In this document: positions 47,322 through 59,601 of the stretch, in pieces
Layout of the letters: each line of letters starts with the position of its first letter
Position numbering within the stretch: the stretch's first letter is position 1
Source: Chlorokybus atmophyticus
Taxonomy: Eukaryota; Streptophyta; Chlorokybophyceae; Chlorokybales; Chlorokybaceae
NCBI GenBank assembly: GCA_009103225.1
Contig: RHPI01003261.1
Span: 1-64,000, forward strand
Reading direction: 5' to 3'
Length of the DNA: 64,000 nucleotides
Position numbers and translations under genes: made by a program
Notes under the pieces: model-generated
Databases searched by the model: none
What the model was told of the DNA's origin: nothing
The model's input: the letters and a program-made list of their open reading frames with translations, nothing else

Positions 47322-48007
47322 AAATAGTCGAGGGCTAGAGTTAATCAGAAGCAAACTGTGTATTGTTGCATGGCACATGGTGCCGTGCGATTGATATGTT
47401 GAGTGCCAGTGCTGGATTTATCGGTCTCTGACTCCTTTCTGAGATGAAGATGTTGGTACGTCAAAGCTGGCAGCGATTCAGGACAGGTCATTTAATGCAC
47501 GCACCAGGCTTTACTTGCAAGAGCAGATGACTTTGAATATAGGTTAATCACAAAGCACAATTGACAATGAGCATGAGTGCGACATGCAGCTGCAGCTCTG
47601 CCGGAAGAAAAACACTATGTTGAGAGAGACACCGTGTGCTTTTGGTCTACTAGTCTTGCGGACTCGCTCGCTCTCAGCACCCTGCACACCTACCCGTTAT
47701 TGCTGTTTAGTGCTGCTGCTGCCGCCATCAGCCACATCACACGTGTCCTGCACCCCTCAGCGTTGCATCACTGAGTGACACGTGCAATCTGACATACGCG
47801 ACGCTGCTGAGCGCCGTCGTCAACATCACCGCCCCTCACTGCCGATATCAACGCGGCTGCATGTCGTTGCTGTGAGCGCAGCGCCGCTAAGCCCTGCATG
47901 GCACGGCGGCGGCGGCCGGGGTGTTGTTTGATCAAGGCATGCAGACACTGACCGAGGCGACAAGGAGCAGGAAGAGGGGTTGAAAAGCTACTAGGCTACC
48001 AGCCAAG
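47322..48007. other. Intergenic, EXO1 to zinc-ribbon gene 1
   Basis: No gene recognised. GC-rich sequence just before 48008 is probably the 5' UTR of the zinc-ribbon gene. Confidence 0.5.
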
Positions 48008-48924
48008 ATGGCTTTTTTCTTTGTGTTTGACGTTCAGCCGGACATCAAGGAGGTGGCCGGCGGCGTGGAGAAGCCGTGCTTCAACTGCGGCAGCGTCATG
48101 AAAGAGGTTCAGCTTTGTTTTGCTTAGTTGCTATCACCATCGCCATGTGTGTTGTAAAGGAGACGTTCATTTGTGTGTGCTTGCTGCGTCGGGCATCAGT
48201 TCATGCACGCATGCATGCATGCATGGACACATAGGTGCATGCATGCGCTCATGCATGTGGCAGCCTGGGTTTACTCACCACGCTGTGTTGTTGTGCTGCA
48301 AAAGGCGTTGTGTAGAAAGCGTAGTTTGAGTTATCAATCATGCTGCCTACACCTCCATCAGCATCACCAGCTGATCTGAGCCTCAATTCTAACTTGTCGC
48401 GCTGCCAGCAGAGTCATGAACTCATCTCTTCTATTCACCAACACTCACTCACCAACACAAGACGAGCCATCACTGACCACTGGCGGGATCACGAACGCAC
48501 ACACGCGCGCACACACACACACGCACACGCGCGCGCGCGTACACTGTCTCTCTCCTCTTACCCCCTACACATGCACACACACGCACGCACGCATGCACGC
48601 ACATGTGTAGATGAACTTACATCGTTTCTAACCCAGGTCCGCATCGGCCACCGTTTCCGGGTGTTCTTCATCCCTGTCTGGCACTCCCGCGGCCACTCCC
48701 GTCTCCTCCACTGCTTCACCTGCGGCCTGACCGTCCTGCTGGATGAGTACGACCGGTACGCCAGCCGGTGGGTGACGCTGTCGCAGACGGAGAGGGACAG
48801 GAACATGAATGTGAAGGAGAACAGCAAGGGTGGGGGAGCGATGACGGTGTGTCCCACATGTGGAGCGAGGGTGGAGAGAGGGATGAACTACTGCTCGAAC
48901 TGTGGGAGCAGGCTGTATGTGTAG
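48008..48924 (+). CDS. Zinc-ribbon protein, paralogue 1
   Basis: Two exons, 48008-48106 and 48637-48924, give 128 aa. The start MAFFFVFDVQPDIKEVAGG leads to CFNCGS, then FRVFFIPVW and LLHCFTCGL. This is the pattern of the small eukaryotic zinc-ribbon-15 family (CxxCG, then FFIPVW, then CxxC). A second zinc ribbon follows at the C terminus (VCPTCGARVERGMNYCSNCG). Function of the family is unknown. The intron contains CA/CG-rich microsatellite sequence (48490-48605). Its paralogue at 51229-52276 has exactly the same exon lengths. Confidence 0.8.
48495..48605 (+). repeat. CA/CG-rich microsatellite in intron
   Basis: CACACG-type runs with GCATGC. The same kind of sequence recurs in many introns of this window. 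Confidence 0.8.
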
Positions 48925-49330
48925 GGGTTGCGTGGGTGACGACGCGCTGCAGGCTTGTGTGTGTGTATGTGTGTATGCTGGGTGCTCTCTGTTTGTACAG
49001 AGGTGGGGTGGGGCGGGGGCTAGTGTCAAGTTTGTGGTGGGTGTGCGCCAAGCAATGATCGCTTACAGGTCCACAAGACTCATGACAGTAGCATGCACGC
49101 TTGCATGCAACCATGCCGACTTCCTCACTGCTGCCGCACTCGTTGCGGAGGGCCTGTTAGCGCAGATGCTCCAACATTCACTCATACATGTGGCACAGCT
49201 ACAGTGCTGTCATGTGCAGACTCAATACCCTTCGTGTGCAGTGGCAAGACCATGTTTGTGTTGTTCACAGCAGTACACAGGAAGGACTGCAGCAACTTGA
49301 GTTGAACTGACACGAGAATACACCTTGTCT

Positions 49331-50152
49331 TTACTTGAAGAACTCTTGCAATGCGCGGTCAAACTGGTCAAACTCCGTCGCGAGCGACCGTTTGCTGCCG
49401 GGTGCAGTGCCACTGCGTGACCGGCGCTTTGCGCCAACAACATGTTGTTGCTGCTGCTGTTCTGCAGCAGAAGGGTGGTATTTGAGCTGCAATGAGCCCT
49501 GCTTTACGCGCACTGCTGGGGGAGGCTCGGACGGAACGATGGAACTTTTCTGCTTGTTGATGATGTTGTCCTTTGGTGTGCGTGCGGCTTGTTGATAGCC
49601 ATGAGCTGAGCTCATCTCTGTCGTGTCCTCAGCGCTAGCGCGGGGCTCTTGCACAGCGGTCAGATTGTTTGCATGACCCGTGGACAAGTCATCTGCAGTA
49701 AAGGGTTGTACACATGTACATGCGCGATGTCACAGTATGACTTATCTGAACGAGTGCGCGCGGGTGCGCATGTGCATATGCGCGCACTTCAACATGTGCA
49801 TGGGCGTCTTGCTGCATTGGCATATGCTTGTGCAAGTACATAGCCTGCGGTCTTTACCTCCTTCAGAATCTCGCTCTCCAGCCGACTCATCCCACAACGC
49901 CACTTCTTCCGGCCATTCAAAGTACCCCGTTGCGTCTTTCTTCTTCTTTTCCTTCCACGCGGACGGTCCCGCAGCTTGCAGCCTGTCGCGCGGGGCGTTT
50001 GGGTCCGGCTGTATCCAATCGTCGTACGTGAAGGAGTCGATCAACATGTCTTTGCGGGTGCGAGCGGCCTCGGGCTCTTGTATGCAAGCCAGACCGCCAG
50101 CTGGCAGCATGGCCAATGCTGCGTGCAGTGCACGCACCAACAGCTGCTTGTC
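49331..50152 (-). CDS. Unidentified nuclear-type protein (3' part of gene)
   Basis: Two exons, 50152-49858 and 49692-49331, join in phase and give 218 residues to a TAG/TGA stop. The first exon begins DKQLLVRALHAALAMLP and includes TRKDMLIDSFTYDDWIQPD and GYFEWPEEVALWDE. The second is disordered, with a Gln run, a basic cluster AKRRSRSGTAPGSKR that would suit a nuclear localisation signal, and a C terminus ending DRALQEFFK. The last segment resembles a degenerate PCNA-interaction (PIP) box. I cannot name the family. More 5' exons are expected upstream; a candidate frame at 50265-50450 does not join in a convincing phase. Confidence 0.55.
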
Positions 50153-51228
50153 CTGAGCAATGTGAATAACATAGGCAGTAAGCTTGCCTCAGTCCGTGCT
50201 GACTCAACAAGCAGCTGGTTTCAACCATAGCACGCTTGTAGAGCTTGAGCCTTACTTGAGTAGATTAGGCGGCAAGCAGCACCGTGTCAAGACTGGCTTC
50301 CGTCTTGCAGGCTGGGGCTGACTGCTCCTGTTGCTTGCCTGGACAACCAATGATGTGTAAGGTAGCTCGCAGTACAATGTCACAAACGGGCACTGTTTTG
50401 CCACAAGCAGCGCTCATCATTAGCAGGCTAGTAGCGTCACAGCTGGAGCTGTGGTGAACAATATGCGTTGGCGTAGCTTTGTGAGACATACGGCACTGGT
50501 TGCATGTATTGCTACACAGGCTAGCGATTGGCATCAATTAGTACAACACTCGGAATATCACAAAGCAACATGTGCTCCAAGTGTGCAGAGTCAAGAAAGG
50601 GCAAGGACCGAAGCACAATGCACTGCACAGTCAAAGCAGTTGCAGTTTACGCGAGTGCTAACAGACAGATCACACACAGACACACACACACGCACACACA
50701 CACACACACACACACACGTTGCACTTGTGTTGAAGCAACAAGCATGCAACCTTCAAGACAGTCAGCGACTGTACACCTGTGGTCGTCCAAACTTCAGCTC
50801 CCCCCCACCAACGCAAAGCACCTTTATTGCTTAGAAGCTAAAACCGTCGCCCCCAGCTCAAGCTTGGACTCACAGGAGGAGGGCAGCAACATGCCTCCGG
50901 AAGAGCACACCTCCACGCCGGTGGGCGGCGGCGACACCGGCTAGCTGCTTGCACTGCCAATGCTGTGACACCAAGCAAGCAGCTATATATGCTTTTCCTC
51001 AAACGAGACAAGACTCAAGCCCCAATCTACTACATCGACGCCAATGGTGATATCTGTGGCTCTGTAGCTGGAGTACCTGTTGATATTCTGGCTACAACTT
51101 GATATCACATAAACAGCTTAGCGTAGCTGAGCTAAGGGCTGCTGGATGAGAAGAAGGCGGCGGCGGTGGCGGCGGCGAAGGAGGTGTGCGTGAGGAGGGG
51201 AGTACCAGAGTGGAGCAGCAGCAGCATC
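50153..51228. other. Intergenic or unresolved 5' exons
   Basis: Holds a minus-strand frame (50265-50450; GKTVPVCDIVLRATLHIIG) that looks protein-like but is unplaced, and a (CA)n run at 50671-50717. Confidence 0.4.
50671..50717 (+). repeat. (CA)n microsatellite
   Basis: Almost pure CA dinucleotide run. Confidence 0.95.
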
Positions 51229-52276
51229 ATGTCGTTCTCTTTCCTGACGGACGTGCAGCCGCACATCAAGGAGATCCCTGACGGCGTGGAGAAGCCGTGC
51301 GTCAACTGCGGGGACGTCATGAGGGAGGTGCGCAGCCCTCTGCCTGGTTGCTTGAGCTGCAGCAAGCTTATAACTCACGCATGTGCATGATGCTTGCGAC
51401 TGCGTGGGCACTTGTAGGAGAGGCTCAGCTTGGAAAGGGTTGTGAGATGGAGCTGGAGATAGCTGCGTGCTGCATGGCTGCATGCATGAGACAGGCAGCC
51501 ATGCAACATGCCCGACTTGCAAAGGACGTTTGAAATATTGTCGAGAAGGTTGAGTGCTTCTTCGTTGTTGACAGCTCAGTGGCATGGCATGCATGACTTC
51601 GCAGCAACGTAGAAATCTAATCTAACAATAGTCAAGTACACGCACAGACGGTAACGCTCTCTACTCAACCACTTGCTTGACACTGATGAGCATATAACCA
51701 AACAATTCATCAATTTCATCATGCAGCAACGGTTGACTCAGTGCATGCATGCCGTCAGCTAGTCATTCTGTCTCACTCGCTCCTTCTTTCATCGGACATC
51801 CTGTGGCCTTCAAGTCGTATCAACAAGCATCCAACAGCTACCTTAACAACCCAGTGCATGCAGAAGTTTTTCGCTTAGGTTTCAAGCAGACAATCGACTG
51901 AACCGACCAACGTCGCAGCATCCAGCAGCTCTGCCTCAAACACTCTGAGTAACAGTTGGCAGCTACTCTCATCTTTTCCTTATCTCAGGTCCGCATGTCC
52001 CATCGCTTGCGCATACTGTTCATCCCAGTCTGGCAGCGTCGTGCCGGCGGCTTGAGGAGCTCCAGCAGGCTGCTTCACTGCTTCAACTGTGGGTTGACGG
52101 TGCCGCTGGAGGACTACGACAGGGTGGCGGCGGCCTGGAGCACAGGAGAGAAGGAGGCTTCTACCCTGCTTGCTCCGGCCTCGGCCGCAGCCACGTGCCC
52201 GTTCTGTGGTGCTAACATCAACCGAGGGTTCAACTTCTGTCCCAACTGCGGCAACAGGCTGTACATGCAGATGTGA
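51229..52276 (+). CDS. Zinc-ribbon protein, paralogue 2
   Basis: Exons 51229-51327 (99 bp) and 51989-52276 (288 bp) match paralogue 1 in length exactly and give 128 aa. MSFSFLTDVQPHIKEIPDG, CVNCGD, LRILFIPVW, LLHCFNCGL and the C-terminal ribbon CPFCGANINRGFNFCPNCG show the same two-ribbon layout. The sequence has diverged most between the ribbons. The two genes are direct repeats about 3.2 kb apart with an unrelated minus-strand gene between them. Confidence 0.8.
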
Positions 52277-53642
52277 GGGTGAGACAGTTGTGTGCAATGG
52301 TGCAAAGGGTGGGGCTTGTGCGTGCAGCACTGGTCCAGGACTGGCTTGGGTTTGGGGAGCTTTTTGTTCTTAGACTTGGCTGCAATGAAACCAAGCTGGC
52401 AGGATATTAATAAAGCAGGCTGGTAGAAAGCGCGTTCAGCAATAAGGGAATTTGAGTTGAGTATGGTCAGCAGCGCGCAATTCGTTACTGGCATAGTGTG
52501 CAAAACTTGCACTGGCTTGTGCATGTGATGATAGCCACACACCTGCCGCTTACGGTAAGCATCAGTGGGGCGCAGCACTTGCATTCCTTGAACTAGGTGA
52601 TGGTTTTCTTGTGACCTAGACTGGGGCGGGCATGGTTGTAGAGAGGAACCAACTGTCCGCCAATCATAAGTTTGGTGGAGTCTTTCAATTGTGAGCGGAA
52701 AGGTACCAGCTTTTGTCGGGAAGCGGCAAGGTGCGTGGAGAGTTATTCTCTCCTACGCGGAGTCCGACACTGTCGAGGACCAATCACGGGCGTTGGTAAG
52801 CACGTGGGGAACAACCTTACAATGCATGCGCCCGTGGTGTAAGCATTGTATGTAGTTAGCACACTGCGCGCGTTGTTAACGCGTAGGGTGAATCCCCATA
52901 GCATAGCACCGTCAGGGATGACTGAGGTGTACATGCGATCAGCGTCCATCAGGTGCTTAGAAGGCGCATTGGCAGCGCACAGACACGAAGCCCATTTTGC
53001 CATAGAAATCATTGCATCAGCAACATAGGATCAAGGCAAGTGGCGCAACACTGGCGTGAGGTGCACATTGTGAATGACACCATGTGATGTGTTTGCGGTG
53101 TATGTGGCATGCGATCTTTGTACACAAGGAGGAGCTAACTTGCGGGCAGCATGCAGAGCGGGTGATAACGGCTACGCTGTATGCTAGCTGCATACAATAG
53201 AATAGAGGGGCCATCAGCCAGTCTGCATATGATGGTGTAGCCGAGTGTGCCACGAGCCGTGTGTGCCGCGTGCATGTCTGTATGCGTGACTAGCGTGCGT
53301 CGCTACGTGAGACAGTGGTACCGCAACCTGACCATGTGCATGCGATGCACCTCCCACAAAGAAGGTATGGTCAGCAGAAGTATGGGCGTTATTACCATCA
53401 GCAGTGCTTTAGCAACCACATCTGCAAATGCAGTGCTGCTGGTGTTGATTGCTGCTGATGCACAATTTTGCCACCGTCTGTGAGTTTTCATAACATCATT
53501 GCAGTCAGACAGATGAGACACTCTTCTGCAAGCTGTGCTGAGGAATCGCCACATACTGCCAAACAATTGTCCATACGGCAATTGCTTGAACTGGTGCACA
53601 CCTCACGCGGACAACTTGCAACACGCTCAGCAACAATTCAAG
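52277..53642. other. Intergenic, zinc-ribbon 2 to RAD9
   Basis: No convincing gene. A hydrophobic minus-strand frame at 53303-53599 has no resemblance I can name. Confidence 0.45.
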
Positions 53643-53769
53643 TCAACCCCTGTTGCGCTGTTCGGGTGGCGTAGGCTGTACACAGTCCTCCTCATCCTCA
53701 TCCTCATCCTCATCCTCATCCTCATCCTCAACATGCTGTTCAACGTATGCATGCGCTTGGTGCCGCTGC

Positions 53770-53813
<44 letters not shown>

Positions 53814-56573
53814 TTGTTGTTGTTGTTGTTGTTGGTGTTGGTGTTGGTGGTGGTGCTGCTGCTGTTGTTGCTGTTGCTGCTGTTGTTGCTGTTGTTGTAC
53901 ACTCTGCTGCCCATACCGCGCTTGCCCTCCTGCTGCAACACGCCACGGCACCATTAACAACACCACCACAACATGCAAGCCAACAACTCCTAACCTCAGC
54001 ACAACGATACTCTGTTGCCTCACCTGATAAGAGGCTTCGGCTGCCAGCCAATTCAGACGAGTCAGAAGCTGGGGGAGGCACGTTCACCCTCGCATTGGGT
54101 ATCGGCACGGGCGGTGGACCCGTAGACGTGCTGTGCTGTGGCTGGCCATCTGTAAGAGGTGCTGTTATAGTTTGTCTCAAGTGTTGCTCACAAGCAACAT
54201 CCATGAGCAGCTAGCTTGCAATGCTGTAAACTTCGATTTAATCACAGCCTGACTGCATGCACACATGTGTGCGTGCATGTGTACGCACGTGTACGCGCAC
54301 GTGTGCATGTATATGCGCTGTTGCAATTTGCTCAATTGTGCGGGCCACCCAACAGCAGCCATGAATTTGCCCATGCAACTTTATGTCTGCCGCCAACAGA
54401 ACGAGTTATCTGCTTGCAATGTGTTACCAGACAGGGCCGACCATCGAGGCGTGCGCGGGAAGCCGGTCACGCTGTCACGCGGCGGCTCCCCATTGTTGGC
54501 ATGCATCGGCGTGTTCTCCTTCTCTCTTTGCTGCTGGCTCGCTGTAACACCTGTACACAACAACATGTCAGCAATGTTCGCACACATGAATGTTACCACC
54601 ATGTATACCAACCTTCGGCATCGTCTTCGGGAGGCAGCTGTGATTGAAGCATTGTTGCCAGGATGAGCTCCGCGTTGAAGTCCGGCTGCGCGGATTCGTC
54701 CATTTGAAAGCGGGGCACAAGCAACACGGGACTGCCACGCAACACGCAATGTTTAAATACCACACATCATTGGTTACTCCATGTTAAAGTTCACACGCTA
54801 TGCATGCTCCAACCTGCCAGCTGCCTGCAGGTACATCTTCACATCCGCATCAGCTCCCTCACAGAACGATGCTATGGCCTTCACATAAGCAACACGTGAG
54901 TGAGGGCTTTTCAACTCAAAGACGCACACACGTGCAGACGCGCACGCGCACGCACGCGCACGCACTCGCACACACGTGTATCACCTTGAGCTCCTTGACG
55001 GAGAACGTCACGTCCAAGGGCCTCCCTTGGTGTTGGTACTGCAGCAGCTCCTGCGTTGGATCCAAGCGCAACCGCGTGTAGAGCGCCCTTTCACTCGGGT
55101 CTGAACGACAACATACTTCTGTCACCAACAACAAACTCACACGCCCACAACATGCACACACACATTGCATGTGAGCGCAGACCGACCTTTGGCAGGGTCC
55201 AAGTACGACCGCAGCTCCACCGCTTGCTCGGAGGCGATGAGAGTGAGCTCGGGAAGAGTGGACTGGAAGGATGAAAGCAGGCGAGTGAGAGTCTTTGGCC
55301 TCACCTGAACGCAACATAGCCATTTTGACTCTTATTTGGTTGCCAGCTAGACTCTCGCCATGACTTAATCTGTTTGCCTGCGTGTGCGTGCTGGCGCGCG
55401 AGCAAGCGTGCGCATGCGCGAGTGCGTGTGTTTGTGTATATGACTGCGAGCGTGTGCATGCATGCATGCGTTCGTGCGCGCGTGCCTACCGTGAGTTGGG
55501 TGCCGTACGTGTTTCTGTCAACAGATGCTTGCAAGATCTCCGCGTCACTGTTGCAAGCCAGCGAGTATGTCTTCCTAACGCCTGTTTACAAGTACGATTG
55601 GTCATCCAACGATGATATGCAAATGTGCCGCATGCAACATACCGTCTTTGCAGTCCAGCACGAAGACGATGTAATCCGCGCGCGCATGAAGCAGCTTGAT
55701 GGTCAGACGCTCAACGCCGTGCTGAGCTCTGAGCACTGTTGCAACCGACTGCCACGCAACACAGAGAGGGATTCATGTGTATACCACACGCACACATGTA
55801 TGCAGACTCGCACACACGCACGCACGCACACACATGTGCGCACTAACAAGTATGCGTGCATGCACGCGCACACACACACACACACGCTCGCACATGCACA
55901 AACATATGCACGCGCACACGCATTCTCTTTACCTTGAGCAGTGTCCCGCACTGTATGACGGCGTTGTGCACGCGGTACTCCTCGAAGAAGCGGCTCGAGA
56001 AGGTGATCGCCAGGAAGGCCGAGCGCGCGATGTTCAGCGTGCGCAGAATGAGCTGTGAGGTCGAGACAAGTGTGAACAAGGAGTTAGAGTGTGTGCGGGT
56101 TGCCAGACCCAGCTGTATATGCAATTGCGGAACAAGAACTGTGTCTTGGTAGGCTCGCCAGAAGTGTGGATATGCATGCATGCATGCATGCGCATGTACG
56201 AGTGTAACCTTGCTTGCAAGGCATGTCCATTTCTAGACACTCGTGGGAAAAACTCCGTCAAAGTAAGCATTTCGCATGCAAACACACATACGCGCGTGAT
56301 GTGCGTGCGCGTGCGTGCTTTCTGCGCACAGACTCCCGTCTCACATGCAGGCGAGTCCGAATCAGACAGCCCGTTCTCAAACAACTGTTTCGCATGCATG
56401 CGAACACCACTGCGGCCATCACCACCACACACCGCATCAGATAACTCAGCGCTTTCCACTAAACTCACTTTGGCAGGGAACGCTTCCAGCAGCAGCTCGC
56501 TGCCGATCTTGGTCAGACACGCGACGGCGCGGGCGAGGGCGCGGACCTGACCGGGACCAAGAACGCACTCCAT
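53643..56573 (-). CDS. RAD9: RAD9-like subunit of the 9-1-1 checkpoint clamp
   Basis: RAD9 forms the RAD9-HUS1-RAD1 clamp that loads at DNA damage and activates the checkpoint. Eleven exons close in phase: 56573-56469, 56052-55933, 55748-55643, 55581-55490, 55304-55187, 55100-54985, 54878-54814, 54731-54613, 54550-54428, 54149-54024, 53932-53643; 459 aa. The start MECVLGPGQVRALARAV matches the RAD9 N terminus. FSSRFFEEYRV, DYIVFVLDCKDGVRKTYSL, LDVTFSVKELKAIASFCEG and SPVLLVPRFQMDE follow the two-domain clamp fold in order. The C-terminal tail is disordered, as expected, but here carries a long Gln/His run, then an (ED)n block and a short basic end. Identification rests on alignment by eye. 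Confidence 0.87.
53687..53900 (-). repeat. CAG/CAA and GAGGAT repeats coding the RAD9 tail
   Basis: Minus-strand CAG/CAA/CAC triplets (53766-53900) code Gln and His. GAGGAT hexamers (53687-53731) code alternating Glu/Asp. Both lie inside the last RAD9 exon. Confidence 0.9.
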
Positions 56574-57127
56574 AACAACAACAACAACTCCTCACAGATC
56601 TACTAACGCACTACTCTACTGAAAACAGTATCATCTGCGAACCAACATCCCACTACTACTATCACCATTTGCTACTGCTGCTACTAACACAACAGCTGCT
56701 GCTGCTCCACTAGACGCATAGCCTATCACAGCGTGTCAAGCTTCAGCTAAGCTGGCCTTACCCTGCGTTAATGCAACTACTTCACCCCCTTTCGTTGGCC
56801 TGTCAAGTGCTGCTAGCGCTACTGCATGTGCAAGCCTCTTGAAGCGTAAGCTGCGGCTCTGCCAGCCATTGCCTGAAGCGGCTCACTCGAAGCTCAAACA
56901 AGCAGCAGGGAAGAAGAAGAAGCTTTCAGCAATGCATGCTTTGAATTAAGCGCCAGCTTTGCCCGGCAATCCTTCTTGTGGCCCACCTCCTCCTCCTCCC
57001 CCCTCGCTGTCCTGCTCGTCGCCGTCGACCTTGTCACACTCCTCCTCCTCCTGCTCCGCCGCCGGCGCAACGCGCAGCACAACACTTCCCGCGCTTTCTG
57101 ACAGTGCTTTGTGGCGCTATTTACTTG
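56574..57127. promoter_or_regulatory. Divergent intergenic region, RAD9 / GNAT
   Basis: Head-to-head spacer of 554 bp between the two start codons. It includes CTCCTCC-rich pyrimidine sequence near 56985-57055. Confidence 0.5.
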
Positions 57128-59601
57128 ATGGCGGACGTGGCGGCGGCGGCGGCGGTGGTCGCTTGGCCGTCGTCGTCGTCGTCGTCGTCGCCCTCGTCGT
57201 TGTCGTCGAGGTGGAGGAGAAGAAGGGTTGCGGAGCAACGCGACGGCGGTGGCGGAGGAGTGCGCCTGCCTCGCCGTGCCTGGAGCAGACGAGCGCTTGT
57301 CCTCCCCACCCCGCGCCATGGCCTGGTCAATGCTGTTGTGCACGTCAAGGTCGTCAACGCCCGGGCGGCGTCCACGCAGGAGCAGCAGGCGAAGCAGGTT
57401 GGCGAGGAGACATCAAGATGAATTACTTGCTCGCTTGCTCAACTGCTGTCTCAAACAAACAAACATACAAACAAATCCAATGGCGTTCTTGGCGGCTTGC
57501 TTTGCGTGTCTGTGACAATTGCAGTAATGTCACAGTCACACAAGTCCCCGAGCTTGTAGGTATACATCCCCAATGCGTGTGAGGAAGCGTTGCTCTCTTT
57601 TGCGAGTACAGTTTAGGGAATTGCCATACATGCGTTGTCAAGGTTTTTGGTCTATCCCTCAACATTACATGCGTTTGTGCACTCGATTGACATTTTCACA
57701 CACGTAAACCTGTTGTACCGTTTGTGACTGATGTTTTGCAACCTAATCCGCTGTGGTCGGTTAGACAAATTCTCTTCACAAGGTGCATAATCGTTCATCC
57801 GCGGGCAGCAATCAGATTGTACACGCACGACAACATCTTTCACGTGCAGAGCTATGCATCAACCTTGTTGGCGGAAAGATGGTGATAGTTCTTTGCATGC
57901 ACTGCAGAACAGTGTTAAGTACTGAAAACCTTAGAGTTGATATTATCATACAAATCACGCACGCACATCGCGCACCAGGATTCAGCCAGAGATGAACAAG
58001 GCCGCAGCCACGCGCTGCAGTACTTCATAAAGACCGCTGCATCATCACCGCAAGAGATTCGCAGCACGGCATCACTGCGAGCCCACGCTTTTGCCAACTT
58101 TCCAGAGGGGCGCTCTGTATTCTCAATACAGGTATGCACTGGCACGCATTGCACGCACGCACGCATGCATCTACTCACGCAACACATGGTGGTGACCCAT
58201 GCGCACATGCACATGTTCTCATACACACACACGATGTGCGCGCACGAGCACGTCGCTGACTCAAGCACAGGCGTGCGCGCATGTGCAATGCTTGTGAGCA
58301 TGTGGCCACACCTCCTCCCACGCACACAATTATACACACTCACACATGCGTGCAATGCCATGGTGCGTGGCTGAGTTGGTGGCCCACTAGGGAGTGCACA
58401 CACCCCAACTCTGGTCCAGGCCCACAAGGACATGAAGTCCAAAGAGGAGGCGTGTTCTCTCAGCATGAAGCTTGAAGGCAAGGCGCCCGGTTTCCAACGC
58501 GTCGCGTGCGTGCTGGCGAGCGTGAGATGGACCGATGCGTGCGATAGCGAGGGGTGGAGCGATGTTGGGCTTCTGCGGCCATCAGTGCAGGTGGGTGGAG
58601 ATAGAGTGATGTATGTTGAGGGTTGGTGGTGATGTGGGTGTGTGGGCATGTGGGCAGTATGAAGATGAAGAGGGGGTATCGATGCTTGCGGTTGGTTCAC
58701 TTGACGTCAACTTGGGACTGAGGCTGCCGGGAGAAGAATTGGTTGGCGATCACCCTCAGGTTGTGGCAATATTGTGTGCGCACGCTTGAAGTTGTGCTTG
58801 TATGCTATGTGTAATTCCATCCACGTTTACTCATTTTGATACACGTATAGCATATTTGCGTGGTGCTTTTCAGTGTATACTGCACTGCACTCAGATTTGG
58901 CACAAGGCAACATGTTGCTGTGTTTGTAAGTCTGAGTACCTGCTGCTCCTGTAGTAGGGTGCTGGCGCCGCATTTCAACGCGCGTACATATCCAATGTGT
59001 GCGTGCTAAGACAAGCCAGAAGACGTGGCATAGCCACTGCACTACTAGACGCTGCGCAAGGCGTGGCTTCTTCGTGGGGTAAGAGCCGTTGGAGTTGGAG
59101 TGGCAGACTGTGCGTGTGTACGCACATGCGCACCTATGTCAGTGCATTTGCATGCTCGCACGTGTATTTGATCCACACCCAGCCCCTGCACACACACGCA
59201 TGCACATAGGAGTTGTGGAATATACATACACAAGCGCATACACGCGCACACACGGGTGCGCACATGTACACACGCACGCACATACACACGTACAAGCACA
59301 CACGAGCACGCATGCACACATTTGCGCAAGCACGCACATGCGTGTACAAGCGTGCACACGTGCATGCACGCGCGTGTGCATTCCTTGCCGCACCTGTTGC
59401 GTCTCTGATCGTCTTCAGCCGTGTGCGGCAGATGTGCGCGAGCTGTACGTACACGTTGTCGCCGACAATGCTGCAGCACATACTCTCTACATGTCGAACG
59501 GCTTTGTCCCCGAAAAAGAAGAGAGCTCGTCCGCTGCGCGGCTGTACGGACGGCCTCGCAGGATACTCCTCAGAAAACAGTTGAAGAGCGTGCCTTCATA
59601 A
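57128..59601 (+). CDS. GNAT acetyltransferase, probably plastid-targeted
   Basis: Six exons close in phase: 57128-57397, 57979-58131, 58420-58590, 58658-58759, 58958-59078, 59432-59601; 328 aa. The first 90 residues are Ala/Ser/Arg-rich and look like a transit peptide. The GNAT fold then appears in order: SLRAHAFANFPEGRSVFSI, GFQRVACVLASV, SMLAVGSLDVNLG, AYISNVCVLRQARRRGIATA (the acetyl-CoA-binding RxxGxA loop) and LYVHVVADNAAAHTLYMSNG. This arrangement, including the PEGRS and GFQR segments, is that of the chloroplast GNAT family of plants and algae. Substrate is unknown; plant relatives acetylate plastid proteins. Exon 1 is the least secure part, since it is low-complexity and open in all frames. 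Confidence 0.85.
59220..59390 (+). repeat. CA/CG microsatellite in GNAT intron 5
   Basis: Long run of ACAC, GCAC and GCATGC-type sequence filling much of the intron. Confidence 0.85.

Noticed and set aside
48173-48260. GCATGCATGCATGCATG arrays as possible CRISPR or binding-site array
   Set aside because: Simple-sequence runs without spacer structure, and the genome is eukaryotic.
53740-54214. Poly-Ala/Val/Leu/Cys frames over the CAG/CTG repeats
   Set aside because: They are other frames of the Gln-coding RAD9 exon; only the Gln/His frame joins its neighbours in phase.
56894-57343. Arg-rich minus-strand ORF opposite GNAT exon 1
   Set aside because: Composition comes from GC-rich triplet runs. 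The plus-strand frame joins the GNAT domain in phase.
59045-59479. Cys/Val-rich and His/Thr-rich frames in the GNAT intron
   Set aside because: They are translations of an ACAC/GCAC microsatellite, as in other introns here.
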